Positions 1 to 60,861 of a DNA stretch of 64,000 nt are shown one piece after another. Both the position numbers and the translations under genes were made by a program. The notes under the pieces are model-generated. The model searched no databases and was not told the DNA's origin. It saw only the letters and a program-made list of their open reading frames with translations. Source of the stretch: Muscardinus avellanarius (lineage: Eukaryota; Chordata; Mammalia; Rodentia; Gliridae); contig OY726576.1 in the NCBI GenBank assembly GCA_963383645.1, forward strand, positions 13,959,659 to 14,023,658, in the 5' to 3' direction. Numbering within the stretch: position 1 is the first letter of the stretch; each line of letters opens with the position of its first letter.

Positions 1-104
1 CTTCTCTCCTTGAACTCTTGTGCAGTGCTTTGCACAATCGGAGATGAATAGAGTCGAGTAGAATCATATTCTTGTGTCGAGTATGCATTCAAAGCCAGAC
101 ATAG

Positions 105-207
105 TGTTGCATTCTTGTAGTCTCATCTGCTTGGGAGAATAAGGCAAGAGATCACGTAAGCCCAGGAGTTTGAGGCCAACCTGGGCAACTAGTAAGACCC
201 CATCTAA

Positions 208-208
<1 letters not shown>
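105..208 (+). mobile_element. Old B1/7SL-like monomer
   Basis: Resembles a diverged 7SL-derived monomer (GGGAGAATAAGGCAAGAGAT, then GCCAACCTGGGCAACTAGTA) without an ID tail. Its 3' end was the target of the dID-b insertion that follows. Confidence 0.6.
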
Positions 209-242
<34 letters not shown>

Positions 243-424
243 TACTGGGGTTCCTGAAAGCCCTTCTACCTCCGGGCTGCACTCCCAGACCTATTTTATT
301 TTTGGAAACAGGGTCTCTTAAGCCAGCACAGCTGGCTTCGAACCCGCGCGATCCTCCTGTCTCTGCCTCCCAAGCGCAGGGATTACAAATGTGCGCCACC
401 ACTCCCGGCTCCCCCATCTAATTT
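198..424 (-). mobile_element. dID-b SINE with GT microsatellite at its tail and 13-bp target-site duplication
   Basis: CCCCATCTAATTT occurs at 198-210 and again at 412-424, flanking the element. The tail end, which should be a T-run on this strand, is a (GT)n tract at 211-240. The body (about 241-411) is a near-consensus dID-b copy in reverse orientation. Confidence 0.85.
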
Positions 425-647
425 TTTAAAGTATGCATTAAGTAGCAGCTAATGAAATATAGAAAGGTCAGGAAGCTGATTTCTATCCAGATCCTATTGG
501 TTCTTCCATCCAGGCAGAAAAAGTTCTGCTTCCTCTTTGAGGCCTTTCCTGCTGGTTTCTCCCTATAACTACCCTAGTCTTACAGTACCTGGCATTTGCA
601 CCGTGCAAATTAGAGAGTAATTGTATACTAACCTGTTATATGATGAC

Positions 648-822
648 TTTTTTTTTTTTGCAATGGGGGTTGAATTCAGGGGCATTCTACCTCTGAGCTA
701 CAACTACAGCCCTATTTTTATTTTTCTTTTGGAACAGGATTTCACTAGGTTGGTACGACTCTTACTGCCTCAGACTGTCCTTCAACCTGTGATCCTCCTG
801 TCTCCCAGTAGGATTTCCTGAA
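648..822 (-). mobile_element. dID-a SINE
   Basis: Reverse copy: T11 run, ID-derived tail (GGGGCATTCTACCTCTGAGC), linker, then a head ending early at TCTCCCAGTAGG. Confidence 0.75.
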
Positions 823-949
823 GAAAGGCACCATTTTACATTTTTCTTCCCATGCCACATAGTGGGAAATATGTACAAAGTGTCCCACAAATAATACATG
901 TATTCTTTTAGTGTCCTCTCTCCCTTTATTCAATACCGGTGGCCAAATA

Positions 950-1184
950 TAAAGTAAAGGATTAAGGCTGGCCAGAGTGGCGCACACTTGTAATCCCTGC
1001 ACTTGGGAGGCGGAGACAGGAGGGTTGCGCTGGTTCGAAGCCAGCCTCGCTGGCTTAAGAGACCCTGCTTCCAAATAAAAATATAAAATGGGTCTGGGAG
1101 TGTAGCCCAGAGGTAGAAGGGTTTCCAGGAACCCCAGTACCAGCAAAATAAAAACAACAACAACAAAAAAGTAAAGGATTAAGA
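950..1184 (+). mobile_element. dID-b SINE with target-site duplication
   Basis: The body runs 967-1146 with an A-rich (CAA)n tail to 1167. The flank AAAGTAAAGGATTAAG is present on both sides (ending 966 and starting about 1168), a clean insertion duplication. Confidence 0.85.
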
Positions 1185-1197
1185 ACCCACAGGCTAA

Positions 1198-1412
1198 ACC
1201 GGGCATGGTGGTGTGTGCTTGTAATCCCAGTACCTGGGAGGGTGAGACTGGAGGATTGTGGTTCTCAGACAGCCTCAGCTACTTAGTGAGGCCCTCTGCA
1301 ACTCAGTGAGACCCTGCTTCAAAATAAAGAATAAAAAATAGGGCTGAGGGTGTAGCTCAGAGGTAGAATGCCCCTGGGTTCTATCCCCAGTACTGAAAAA
1401 AAAAAAAAAAAC
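1198..1412 (+). mobile_element. dID-a SINE
   Basis: Full dimer with linker AAATAAAGAATAAAAAATAG and a poly(A) of about 16 at 1397-1412. Confidence 0.85.
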
Positions 1413-1957
1413 CCACCACAGGGTCTATCACCTTAATTGACCTCAGAACCAAAAAAGTAGGATTCCTTTTGTCACTGAAGGGGGACCATGTAGCCCGGGA
1501 AGGTTTGTTTCTTCACAGGCTCAAGATCTCCTGAGACGAATTTAAATAAACCATCCAGTTGTCAAGACTAATTGGAAAATTAATTCAAGCCTAAGAGCCT
1601 GTGCGTCACTTTTGTGTGCCCCACCATCTGGGCAGCTCGGAAATCAAGAGCGTGGCTTCGGCTGTGGTTTTTCCTTTTAACTTTTCTGTCTCCGTATTTT
1701 TTTTTTAATTTGAGAATATAGCTGTTCTTTCGAGAGCCCTGGGCTTTTACCTCTTCTTAGGGTAGGTCAAGGGCCCCAGGTTAGGACAGTGTGTGAAGTA
1801 GACTTTGTGCGGGAGTGCTGCACCCCCTGCTCTGCAGGGCAGAGGCATGGCAGGCATGGGTCTCAGGGGCTCTCTGCGCCACGTCCTGTACTGGGGCTCT
1901 GTGGTCATCTAAACCCTGGTTCTGGCTCACACACCTCCAACCATTTTCTGTGTTTCT

Positions 1958-2092
1958 TCTGTTTTGTTTTTGTTTTTGTTTTTAAACAAGGTCTTGCTGT
2001 GTTGCCCAGGCTGGTGTGGGACTCCTAGGCTTAAGTGATCCTCAGCCTCCCACCTAGCTAGAATTATAGGCATGCATTGCCACACCTGGCTT
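1958..2092 (-). mobile_element. B1/Alu-like monomer, reverse
   Basis: (TTTTTG)n tail then AAGGTCTTGCTGTGTTGCCC and CAGGCTGGTGTGGGACTCC, closer to a plain 7SL-derived monomer than to the dimers. No ID part. Confidence 0.65.
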
Positions 2093-2163
2093 CTATGTTT
2101 CTTTTGCAACATTCAACCCAAAATTGTTCTATTTTCACTAGTATTTAACTAATAAATTAAGAA

Positions 2164-2342
2164 TATGTGTGGGGGCGCATTGGGGATTGGACCCAGAGGC
2201 ATCTTTTCTCTGAGCTACACTCTCCAGCCCTATTTCACTTATTTTTTTCAAACAGGTCTCACGGATTTACTGTACCCTGGCCTTGAAACTCCGACCCTAC
2301 CGTCTCAGCCTCCCATAAACGAGGGCTTTCTTCCCAGCCATT
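2164..2342 (-). mobile_element. Diverged dID-a SINE
   Basis: Tail part at 2180-2240 and a worn head ending at TCCCAGCCAT; several small deletions indicate an older copy. Confidence 0.6.
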
Positions 2343-2569
2343 CAGGAGCTCTCTCTGAGTTACTCTAATTTTATTTACAGGCTACTAGAGCCTCTTTTTT
2401 TATCTTGATAATCAAAGCTTAAATAACTTTCTTATACTGTTGTTTACCCTTATCCACAAGACCCCCAGTGGGTACCTGAACCTGGATAGTACTGAACCCT
2501 ATATATGCCATTTTTTTCTATAGGCACATACCTATGATAAGGTTTGACTTATAAAATTGGGCACATTAA

Positions 2570-2848
2570 GGACTGGGGATGCAGCTCAGTCGGAGCTGCT
2601 TACTTAACATGTACAAAGCCCTGGGTTCAACAGTGCCGTAAAAATAAACAAGTAAATGAGCCAGGTACGGTGGCACACTCCCATACTCCCAGTACTTGGG
2701 AGGCTGAGACGAGAGGATCAGGATCACAGGTTCAAGAACAGCCTCAGCAAGTAGTGAGACTCATCGATCTAGTGAGACCCTGTTTCAAAATAAAATAAAA
2801 TAGGCTGGAGGTGTAGTTCAGAGGTAGAATGCTACCATGAGAAAAAAT
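2570..2848 (+). mobile_element. Monomeric ID element followed by dID-a SINE
   Basis: 2570-2658 is an ID-type monomer (GGGGATGCAGCTCAGTCGG, GTTCAACAGTGCC) with a (AAAT) tail; 2660-2848 is a dimer with a truncated tail. Both sit in the Tigger-like element. Confidence 0.65.
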
Positions 2849-3192
2849 AAAATTATGTACAATAAGAGGTTAACACAATAGTAATAGAGTAATAACAACA
2901 CTATTATGATACAATTGCCAGCATCACTACTTGTGCTTTGAGGCCATTATTAAGTGAAGTAAGAGTTACTTGAGTGTAGCAGCACGGTGCCATGACGGTC
3001 GAGCTGCTATCCTAGAGAGCTGAGTTTGATAGACAAGTGCTACGCACATGTGGATGGAGCTCCACTGGACAAAGGAGTGGCTCGCATCCCGGGCAGGATG
3101 GGGCAGGGCAGCACAAGATCTCCTCTTGCAGCTTTGAGTGGTGCACAATTTAAAACTTGTAAATTGTTTATTTCAGGAACATTTTATTTAAT

Positions 3193-3640
3193 AAATTGTT
3201 TTTGTGGTACTAGGGGTTGAACCCAGAGGCATTCTACCTCTGAGATATACAGCCAGCCTTATTTTTTGTTTTGAGACAAGGTCTTACCAAGTTGCTGAGG
3301 CTGGTCTTGAACCTGCCATCCACCTGTCTTCGCCTCCTGAATACTGGGATTACAAGTGTGCACCACCACACCCTGCCTTTTTTTTTTGTACCGGGAATTG
3401 AACTCAAGGAAATTCTACCTCTGAGCTATACCCCAGCCCTATGTCTTGTTTGTTTGTTTTGTGGTACTGGGGATTGAAACCAGGGGCATTCTATCTGCAA
3501 GTTATACCCCCAGCCCCATTTTGTTTTTTGTTTTGAAACAGGGTCTCACTAAGTTGTGGAAGACCGCACTAAGTTGTTGAGGCTCCTCCTGTCTCTGCTT
3601 CCCAAGGACTAGGGTTGTAATTGTGCACCGCCACACTAGT
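3193..3640 (-). mobile_element. Two dID-a SINEs around a tail-only fragment
   Basis: 3193-3378 and 3448-3640 are reverse dimers; 3379-3447 has only the ID-derived tail (GAACTCAAGGAAATTCTACC). Probably one copy landed in the linker of another. Confidence 0.65.
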
Positions 3641-3939
3641 TAATTTTTGCTAGTTAATTTTATAGTTTTGGACCTCAGTTGACCATGAGTAACTGAAACC
3701 ATAGGAGGCAAATCACAGGCAAGGGAAGACTACTGAAAGTCGCATTTGCAGGTATTGCCATACATGCAAGGTATTCATGAAGACATGCATACCAAATGAG
3801 TGGCAGCCTTCCAGGCCTGCTCGGAACTCAGCCTGAACAGACCAGTCAGTGAGGGTGTAACGACGTGGGACTGTGAAGCCTCGGACCACACTCCGACTCT
3901 GATAGGCTGCGAGCCAGTACCCACTAAAAATGAAGGTTG

Positions 3940-4145
3940 GAGCCAGGCTTGGTGGCGCACGCTTGCAATCCCAGTACTTGGGAGGCTGAGACGGGAGGAT
4001 CGCAGGTTTACAAAAAGCTTCAGCTACTTAGTGGGGCCCTCCTCAACTTCGTGAGACCCTGTTTCAAAATAAAGAACAAAACAGGGCTGGGGGTGTAGCT
4101 CGGAGGTCAAATGTCTCTGTGTTCAATCCTTAGTACAGAAAATAA
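3940..4145 (+). mobile_element. dID-a SINE
   Basis: Full dimer; the tail reads GTGTAGCTCGGAGGTCAAAT with a short A-rich end. Confidence 0.8.
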
Positions 4146-4151
4146 AAAGTT

Positions 4152-4255
4152 GATATTGTGGTGCACGCACGCCTGTGATTCCATCTGCTCTGGAGGCTGA
4201 GGCTGAAGCATCCTAAGGGTGTGGCCACCCTGAGCAACAGAAACCCCAACTCAGA
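4152..4255 (+). mobile_element. Old 7SL-like monomer
   Basis: Diverged head only (TGGTGCACGCACGCCTGTGA, TCTGGAGGCTGAGGCTGAAG), no ID part. Confidence 0.5.
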
Positions 4256-4310
4256 ACAACAAGCAAACAGAATTAAGGCTGTGTTGCCTCTTAGAATAAC
4301 AACTTGAAGG

Positions 4311-4313
4311 AAT

Positions 4314-4348
<35 letters not shown>

Positions 4349-4535
4349 TTTTGGTGGTACTGGGGTTCCTGGAAACCCTTCTACCTCCGGGCTACATACA
4401 CTCCCAGACCTGTTATTTTTTTAATTTGGAAACAGGGTCTCTTAAGCCAGCACAGCTGGCTTTGAACCTGCACGATCCTCCTGTCTCCGTCTCCCAAGCA
4501 CGGGGATTACAAGCATGGCCACCACGCCCAGCCTA
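4311..4535 (-). mobile_element. dID-b SINE with (ATTT)n tail
   Basis: (TTTA)n at 4311-4351 occupies the tail position of a reverse dID-b copy (4352-4535). Flanks ACTTGAAGGAATTTAT on both sides look like the target-site duplication. Confidence 0.8.
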
Positions 4536-4696
4536 CTTGAAGGAATTTATAGAAACATAAAGATATTCTTCCAGCCTAAATTTGTTTCTGATATTATCAG
4601 GGAGCAATTGCAGAGAACCCTGGGTGATCCTGAAGTCATCTTTCAGTTTTGAGGTGTATTTCAGGATAGCTCCAGTTTTCATTAGAAACTCAGTAT

Positions 4697-4925
4697 AGGC
4701 TGGGCGTGCATTTGGGAGGGGGAGACGGGAGGGTCACAGTTCACAGACTGCCTCAGCTACTTAGCGACCCTTTGCAACTCAGACTCTGTTTCAAGAACTA
4801 AAAAAAATAGGGCTGGGAGGCTGAGATAGGAGGATCACAGGCTTGAAAATAAAGAATGAAAAATAAGGCCCCGGATTATAGCTTAGAGATAGAATGTCCC
4901 TAGGTTCAGTCCCCAGTACCAAAGC
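4697..4925 (+). mobile_element. Rearranged dID-a SINE
   Basis: The head lacks about 20 bp, and a second partial head (GGCTGGGAGGCTGAGATAGG) sits in the linker, so this is either a nest or an internal duplication. The tail ends at CCCAGTACC near 4920. Confidence 0.6.
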
Positions 4926-4955
4926 GGAGGAGGGGAGGAGTACTTTGTGGCCTGT

Positions 4956-5168
4956 TCTTTCTTTCTTTCTTTCTCTTTCTTTCTTTTTCTTTCTTTCTTT
5001 CTTTTTTTCTCTGAGATCCACCCCCAGTCCTATTTTTTATTTTTCATTATGAAACAGGGTCTCACTGAGTTGTAGAGGGCCTAAGTAGCTGAGGCTGGCC
5101 GTGAACCACAGACCTTCTGTCTCAGCCTCCCGAATGCTGGGATGACGCGAACGCCCCCGTGCCTGCCT
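4956..5168 (-). mobile_element. (TTTC)n tract and dID-a SINE close to an exon
   Basis: (CTTT)n at about 4957-5010 lies at the tail end of a reverse copy whose head ends around 5168, 79 bp before the exon acceptor at 5246. Confidence 0.75.
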
Positions 5169-5207
5169 GTGACCTGTTTCTTATAGATCTCTCCCTGAAC
5201 ATATTGA

Positions 5208-55478
<50,271 letters not shown>

Positions 55479-56377
55479 AGGACCGCCCGCGCACCTGCCG
55501 GCCGGGGTGGCCATGGGGTCAGCCCTGGCCCGGCACCCTGCTGGGCGGGCGGTCCTGCCCTCCTTGGCTTAGCGCACTGGCTTAAGTGCATGTCGTCACT
55601 GTTCTCTGCACCACTGACTGGGGGACAGAAGGGGCCCTCGAGGATGAGCAGAAGGCCTGCCTCTGTGTGCGGCTGGCAGTCCAGGCCCTCGGGGTCTCCC
55701 TTGGGCTGCTGAGAAGCCCGGTGAGGGTGGGCAGAAGCACTGGGATTGCACAGAGAGGCTGCCAGGACTCAGAAGAAACCCTGGCTGCCCAAGCACGGCT
55801 GTGTCTCAAGAGCCAGACCATCCCAGACGCTGCCCCAGCAGAGTCCTCGTCCCCACCCCAGGGCCTGCCGCCTCCGCTCGGCCCTCCATGGAAGGAGCTG
55901 GCCCTGTTGGCCCTGGCCAGCCGGTCAGGGGAGCAGCACAGCCCTGCCTGGGCTCAGCCCTCAGAGCCGGCCGCTCAGATCCACAGCGTTCCTGGGCGAG
56001 GAGGCCTTCTCCCTGCTGGGCTGAACTGGGGGAAGGGCAGGGTGCTCTCCAGAGGGCTGTGGTGCTCCGGTCACAGTCGCAGTCAGTCCCAGCTCGCCTG
56101 GAGACTCGCTCGGCTTTCCTGTGGTGTCCTGCTCTCCCGCCCCGGATGCTTTGCCCCCTTCAAGGGGAGCCCGGGTCTGATCGTCTGTGGGGCGTCTGTC
56201 GGTCTCCAGCCCCCCGAGCCTGGCCGCTTCTCAGCCTGCAGCTCACGCTCCCAGGCATCGTTCTTTGGTCCCAGATCTGCTTGGCTCCTGAGGACCAGGA
56301 TTTCAAAGAATTCCTGTACCTAAGTTAGAATTCCTTCCAGTGGTTTTCTTTTCAGCTAGACCACAAAGCAGAGAAGA

Positions 56378-56383
56378 ATTAAA
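56378..56383 (+). promoter_or_regulatory. Possible proximal polyadenylation signal ATTAAA
   Basis: Second most common signal variant, located 0.9 kb after the stop codon and followed by TTGTGTCCC. Use of it would shorten the 3' UTR by about 1.95 kb and remove the oligo-G tract. Supported only by the hexamer and a modest GT-rich follow-on. Confidence 0.35.
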
Positions 56384-56948
56384 TTGTGTCCCATTGGGCG
56401 GAAGTCATAGGCCCTGAGAGGCGATGTCTATTAGGACTCCGGCACCTCAGCTGCCTGGATTGTAAATGTGTTCCGAATTTCGCGTGTTTGCATGCCTTAG
56501 AAAGAAGCACATAGGTGAAACCAGCATAGTTTCCTGTGATGTAGAGGGGCCGGGGAGAGCGGGACAGAGCACATGGCCGTGTGCGGGCAGCAGGCGGTGG
56601 CTGTAGACTGCTTGTATTAGGAGCAGAAGAGTGGAGATTTGAAGACAAGCGAGCAGAACTTGCCGCTACCACTGAAGAGAGCCTTGCATTAGGAGCTCCT
56701 GGAGCTCAAGCCATGTGCTCTGGCCCCAGCTCCCAACACTGCGGCAACAAGGGCCCCGCTGTGGAGCCCACGTCTGGGACCCCCGACTTCTGGCTGGCCA
56801 GAGACCAGGGTCCTCAGAGGCCAGCCTCTGTTTCAGAATCAATAACATAGGTCTTAAGTGCAATTGATTAATAAGCAATGAGTTACGTAGCTTCCTTTAG
56901 CTCTACCGAGCTCTTTTTAAAAACTCAAACTTGAGCAGCCTTAGAAAA

Positions 56949-56973
56949 GGGGAGGGGAGGGGGGGAGGGGGGG
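56949..56973 (+). other. Oligo-G tract, potential RNA G-quadruplex in 3' UTR
   Basis: Four runs of G (4, 4, 7 and 7 bases) separated by single A residues on the transcribed-sense strand. Such runs with one-base loops are the most stable class of predicted G-quadruplex. It lies between the proximal and distal polyadenylation signals. Confidence 0.7.
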
Positions 56974-58325
56974 CCACGGAGTCTTGTTTCCTCCAGCACA
57001 TCGCTGTGAAGCTTCCGTGGACGCTGTAGACTAGGAGCTCGAGCCATTTCCTGGCTGCCCGACCTGGCAGTCCGGCTGCCGCACAAGAGTTTTTAAAGAG
57101 GGGTCGGAGCCCGCCCCCGAGCCACTCGGGTGGCGCCCTTGCTTTCTGACCATTGTCCACAGAAGTGCGCTCTCACCAGCCTGCCCCGCTGTCTCCGTCC
57201 CTCTCCTCAGAGAGGGAAAACTGGTTACCTCAACTTGAATATGAAACTGTGATTGACAAAGCTAAAACATTGAGCAGGAGCGGAGCGGGAGCGGCAGCTC
57301 CGCAGACGCCAGCCTGCTCGGGAGCGCGGAGGGGCGTGGGGGCGAGAGGGCATTCCTGGCAGGCGCGGCCACGGCGCACTGTGAGCTCCTTGGGGACCGA
57401 GGCCGGGAGCGTGTGGCCTCATGGTTCTGGCTGTGGACTTCAGTATCCGCTTGGTTCCTTCGGGCCGAAAGGCCACGACACTGTGTTTTAGTGTTTGATC
57501 TTCGAAGTGGACACCAGGCCCCAGCAAGACGTGGGGCGCCTCCCAGGGACAGGCAGAGGTCCTCCAGGGGCTTGCATGCTCTTCGCCGACTTTCCTGTTA
57601 GCAGCTTCAGTTTTTCATCACCAGAGTGAGTGGGAAAGTGGTGAGGTCACTGGAGTTATGGGTTATTTGCTTTTATATGGGATTTTTATTATTCTTATTG
57701 GAAGGAGGCAGAAATTAGGGAAATTGGGGTCACCCTGGGAAGGAGCCGCAGGCAAGGCGTGGAGTTGGCCTCCTGGAGCCCTGCGGCTCTGTGACCTGGA
57801 CACTGGCCCTTCAGGTTTAATACAAAGTTTCCTCCTAAATTCTGTTAGGATTTTGGAGAATTTTTGCACAGTAATAAGCTCCGGGTTGCTCTTTGGGCTT
57901 CTCAAAAGGGAAAAGTTCAGCTCAAAAGATTGTAAACTGTTAAGTATTCCAGCCGTGTTGCTGACTAGTTGGATAGACGTACCTCAAAAAGTAGGTGAGA
58001 AATGGCCTCCTCATTGTCCCAGGGGTCAAACGCTAATAACGTAAGAGCTCACTTACGTGCCAAAATTCACTTTTATACTAGTTTTTCAGTGCTTTAATAT
58101 TTGTAACTTAAATTTTAAAACTCATATTTACAAACACTACTGTAACTTCAGTGAAACTGAACTGTGTGATTGAAGCTTTTTGCTTACTATAGTATTTATT
58201 ACACTACTTAATTCAGTAAATATATAAAAGTAGTCTTCAATTTATTTTTATATTATTTTACACGTTTTTACCTACAGGTGTGTATGTGAATTTACCTTGG
58301 TAACTAAGATGTACTGCTAAGGCAC

Positions 58326-58331
58326 AATAAA
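58326..58331 (+). promoter_or_regulatory. Main polyadenylation signal AATAAA of DNAAF9
   Basis: Canonical hexamer in AT-rich sequence, followed about 20-35 bp later by GT/T-rich sequence (GGTTTCTCTCGGTTGTCGTC), a suitable downstream element. SINE insertions resume about 700 bp beyond it. Cleavage is expected around 58345-58352. Confidence 0.75.
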
Positions 58332-58351
58332 CTATCACTGAATACACAAGG

Positions 58352-59040
58352 TTTCTCTCGGTTGTCGTCCAGCCAGGGGCCCCTGGGCACACGCTGGGGA
58401 CTGGGCGCCTTCCCCACCTTGGCTGGGAGCCCTCCCTGGGACCCCGAGTACCACAGAGAACAGGATTTGTGTGAAGCCACTGGACTTGCAGGGTGGCCAC
58501 TTGAGGCCCAGAGCCTGGGCAGGGCCACAGAAACCCCTGGCCCTGGAAGAGGCCCGCCCGCCTCTCAGGAGCCTCCTTACTCTCCGGCTGAGCTGCGTGC
58601 CCAGCTCGCTGCCCTGTCTGACCAACCTAAGGGGCTGCCGCAGAAAACTGCCAGGCTCACTCCGCCCTGTACTAACCCAGGCGGCACTGCAGGGAGGGCC
58701 TGACGGGGAGCGTGGAGCTGCAGCGCCCCGCCCGCCCCGCCTGCCCTCTGCAGCAGCTCCTGAGCTCCTGGGCCTGCACATCTGCGGCCTACAGTTCTTG
58801 GGACTAACCCAAGGAATTGCCAGGGAGGGGGGGCAACTGACCGTCAGAGGCCTTCCAGCTGGGTGAGCTTTGAGGGCCAAGGGGACTTAGAGGTCAGAAA
58901 CCTGGCGAAGGGGGCCGCCTCCCACCTGGATCCCACCGCAGGAGCAGGACCACTGAGACCTGACGAGAGGATGCACCCTTAGAATCATGGGGTTCAGGTG
59001 AAACCGCCCTGTGGAAAGCAGGATTTTACAAGCTCACGCC
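58352..59040. other. First 0.7 kb downstream of DNAAF9
   Basis: GC-rich, SINE-free. Part of it, 58482-58552, is the apparent source of the copied patch at 60565-60616. No gene supported. Confidence 0.5.
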
Positions 59041-59044
59041 ACCA

Positions 59045-60545
59045 CAGCTGGCTTGGTGTTGTGTTGTTTTGTTTTGTTTTGCAATACTGGAAATAGAACC
59101 AGGGGATTCTACCTCTGAGCAACACTCTTAGCTCTATTTTCTATTCTTTATTTTGAAACAGGGTCTCACTGAGTTGCAAAGGGCTTCACTAAGTAGCTGA
59201 GGCTGTCCGCAAACAGCCATCCTCCTGTCTCAGCTTCCCGAATGCTGAGATTACAAGTGTGTGCCACCATGCCTGGCTTTGTTTTGTTTGGGTACTGGAG
59301 ATTGAGCCCAGAGGCATTCTACCTCCATGGTGCACCCCCAGCCCTATTTTACTTTTATTACAGGGTCTCACAAGGTTGATGAGTCTCACTAGTTACTGAG
59401 GTTGCCGTGAACCTGTGATCCACCTGTCTCAGCTTCCTGAGACTGGGATTACAAGCGTGTGCCACCACATCCAGCTGTTGTTTTTTGTTTTTTGAAACAG
59501 GGTCTCAGCCAGACATGGTGGCTTATGCTTGTGATCCCAGTACTTGGGAGGCTGAGACAGGAGGATCGCAGGTTCACAGCCAGCCTCAACTACTTAGGCC
59601 CCACAACTCAGTGAGACTCTGTTTCAAAATATAGAATAAAAAACAGAGCTGGGGGTGTAGCTTAAAGGTCAGATGCCCCTGGGTTCAATCCCCAGTAAAG
59701 AAAAAAAAAAATCTCTGAGGATGGTCTGAAACCTATGACCCTCCTGTCTCAGCCTCTCAAATACTGGGATTATAAGCATGCACCACCATACCTGGTTTAT
59801 TTTATTTTATTATTTATTTATTGTAGTACTAGGGATTGAACTTAGGGGCATTCTACCTCTGAGCTATTTTCTCAGTCCTTTTTAAAATTTATTTATTTGT
59901 TTGTTTATTTATTTGCGGGTCTATGGGTGGAACCTAGGGGAATTCAACCCCCGAGCTATACCCCTGCCCTATTTTTTATTCTTTATTTTGAAACAGGGTC
60001 TCACTAAGTTGTCGAGAGCCTCACTAAGTAGCTGAGGCTGCCCGCAAACCATGATCCTCCGGTCTCAGCCTCCCAGACTCTGGGATTACAAGTGTGCACC
60101 ACCACGCCTGGCTAATTTTATTTTTTTGAAACAGGGTCTCACTAGATTGTTGAGAGTCTCACTATTTGCTGAGGGTATCCTCCAACCTGTGATCCTCCTG
60201 TCTCAGCCTCCTGTGCACTGAGATTACAAACATGTGCAACCATGTCTGGCTACCTTTTATATTGGGACAGGCCCTCATTAAATTGCTGAGGGCTAGCCAA
60301 ATTGCTACCTCTGGCCTCAAGCCTGTGATCCTCCAGTGTCAGCTTCCGGATTACAGTTGGGAATCACTACTCCCAGCAAGGGTGGGATAATCTGAGGTGC
60401 CATGGCACACGCCTTTGATCCCAGTTCTTGGGAGGCTGAGACAGGAGGAGCACAAGTTTGAATGCCAGTGTGGTGATTTAGTGAGACCCTGTTTCAAAAT
60501 AAAAATAATAGTACTGGTGGTATAGTTTTTTGTTTTTGTCTGCGG
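59045..60545. mobile_element. Intergenic SINE field, mostly reverse
   Basis: Reverse dimers at 59070-59278, 59285-59478, 59810-60112 (two tails, one head, nested), and head-linker pieces 59480-59505/59700-59795 and 60115-60375; forward copies at 59506-59702 (inside a reverse one) and 60395-60530 (head). Confidence 0.65.
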
Positions 60546-60840
60546 GTCTGGGGATGGAACCCCAGGACTTGCAGGGTGGCCACTTGAAGCCCAGAAGTCC
60601 CTGGCCCTGGAGGAGGCTATACCCCCTGCCCTGTATTTTATTCTTTATTTTGAAACTGGGTCTCACTGAGTTGCAGAGGGCCTCACTCAGTAGCTGAGGC
60701 TGTCCAAAAACCACCATCCTCTGGTCTCAGCCTCCAGTGCTGAGATTACAAGCGTGTGCCACCACGCCCGGCTTTGGTGGTGTAGTTTAGACCGCCTCTG
60801 GTTTCAATCCCCACTACCCCCCCACCCCCCACCCCTGACA
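60545..60840 (-). mobile_element. dID-a SINE carrying a foreign 52-bp patch
   Basis: Reverse copy of the GCGGGTCTGGGGATGGAACC variant. The normal tail middle is replaced at 60565-60616 by sequence matching 58482-58552; the copy then resumes at CTATACCCCCTGCCC and ends around 60772. The outer forward copy's tail (60775-60840) ends in a C-rich tract. Confidence 0.8.
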
Positions 60841-60861
60841 AGAATAATTAAAAGCTAGCCG

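Larger units (their letters stand above)
2437..3735 (+). mobile_element. Tigger-like (TcMar) non-autonomous DNA transposon, split by SINEs
   Basis: Starts CTGTTGTTTACCCTTATCC after TA and ends with the inverted counterpart GGGAAGACTACTG. Inside are the family-typical phrases AAGACCCCCAGTGGGTACC, ACCTATGATAAGG and CCAGCATCACTACTTGTGC. No transposase ORF is present. SINEs occupy about 2570-2848 and 3193-3640, leaving three element pieces. Subfamily is not resolved; the family call is from recall of Tigger/MER consensus. Confidence 0.7.
55479..58350 (+). other. DNAAF9 3' untranslated region
   Basis: About 2.87 kb from the stop codon to the expected cleavage site. No SINE, microsatellite-bearing SINE tail or LINE is visible, in contrast with everything around it. 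The first two thirds are GC-rich; the last 700 bp become AT-rich. It contains ATTAAA at 56378, an oligo-G tract at 56949-56973, and the AATAAA at 58326. Long ORFs on either strand here (for example 55586-56323) look like chance products of high GC. The exact end is inferred from the signal and a following GT-rich stretch. Confidence 0.8.

Noticed and set aside
2570..2658. tRNA gene from the tRNA-like boxes in ID elements
   Set aside because: The sequences are ID/SINE tails with lost anticodon stems and A-rich ends; none can fold as a complete tRNA.
55586..56323. 245-codon open frame on + strand after the stop codon
   Set aside because: It lies wholly in the 3' UTR, in GC-rich sequence where several frames on both strands are open at once, and its product is low-complexity Ser/Pro/Gly/Ala-rich without a recognisable domain.
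58335..58880. 181-codon open frame on - strand
   Set aside because: GC-rich sequence with overlapping open frames; no splice sites, no family resemblance, and it overlaps the poly(A) region of DNAAF9.
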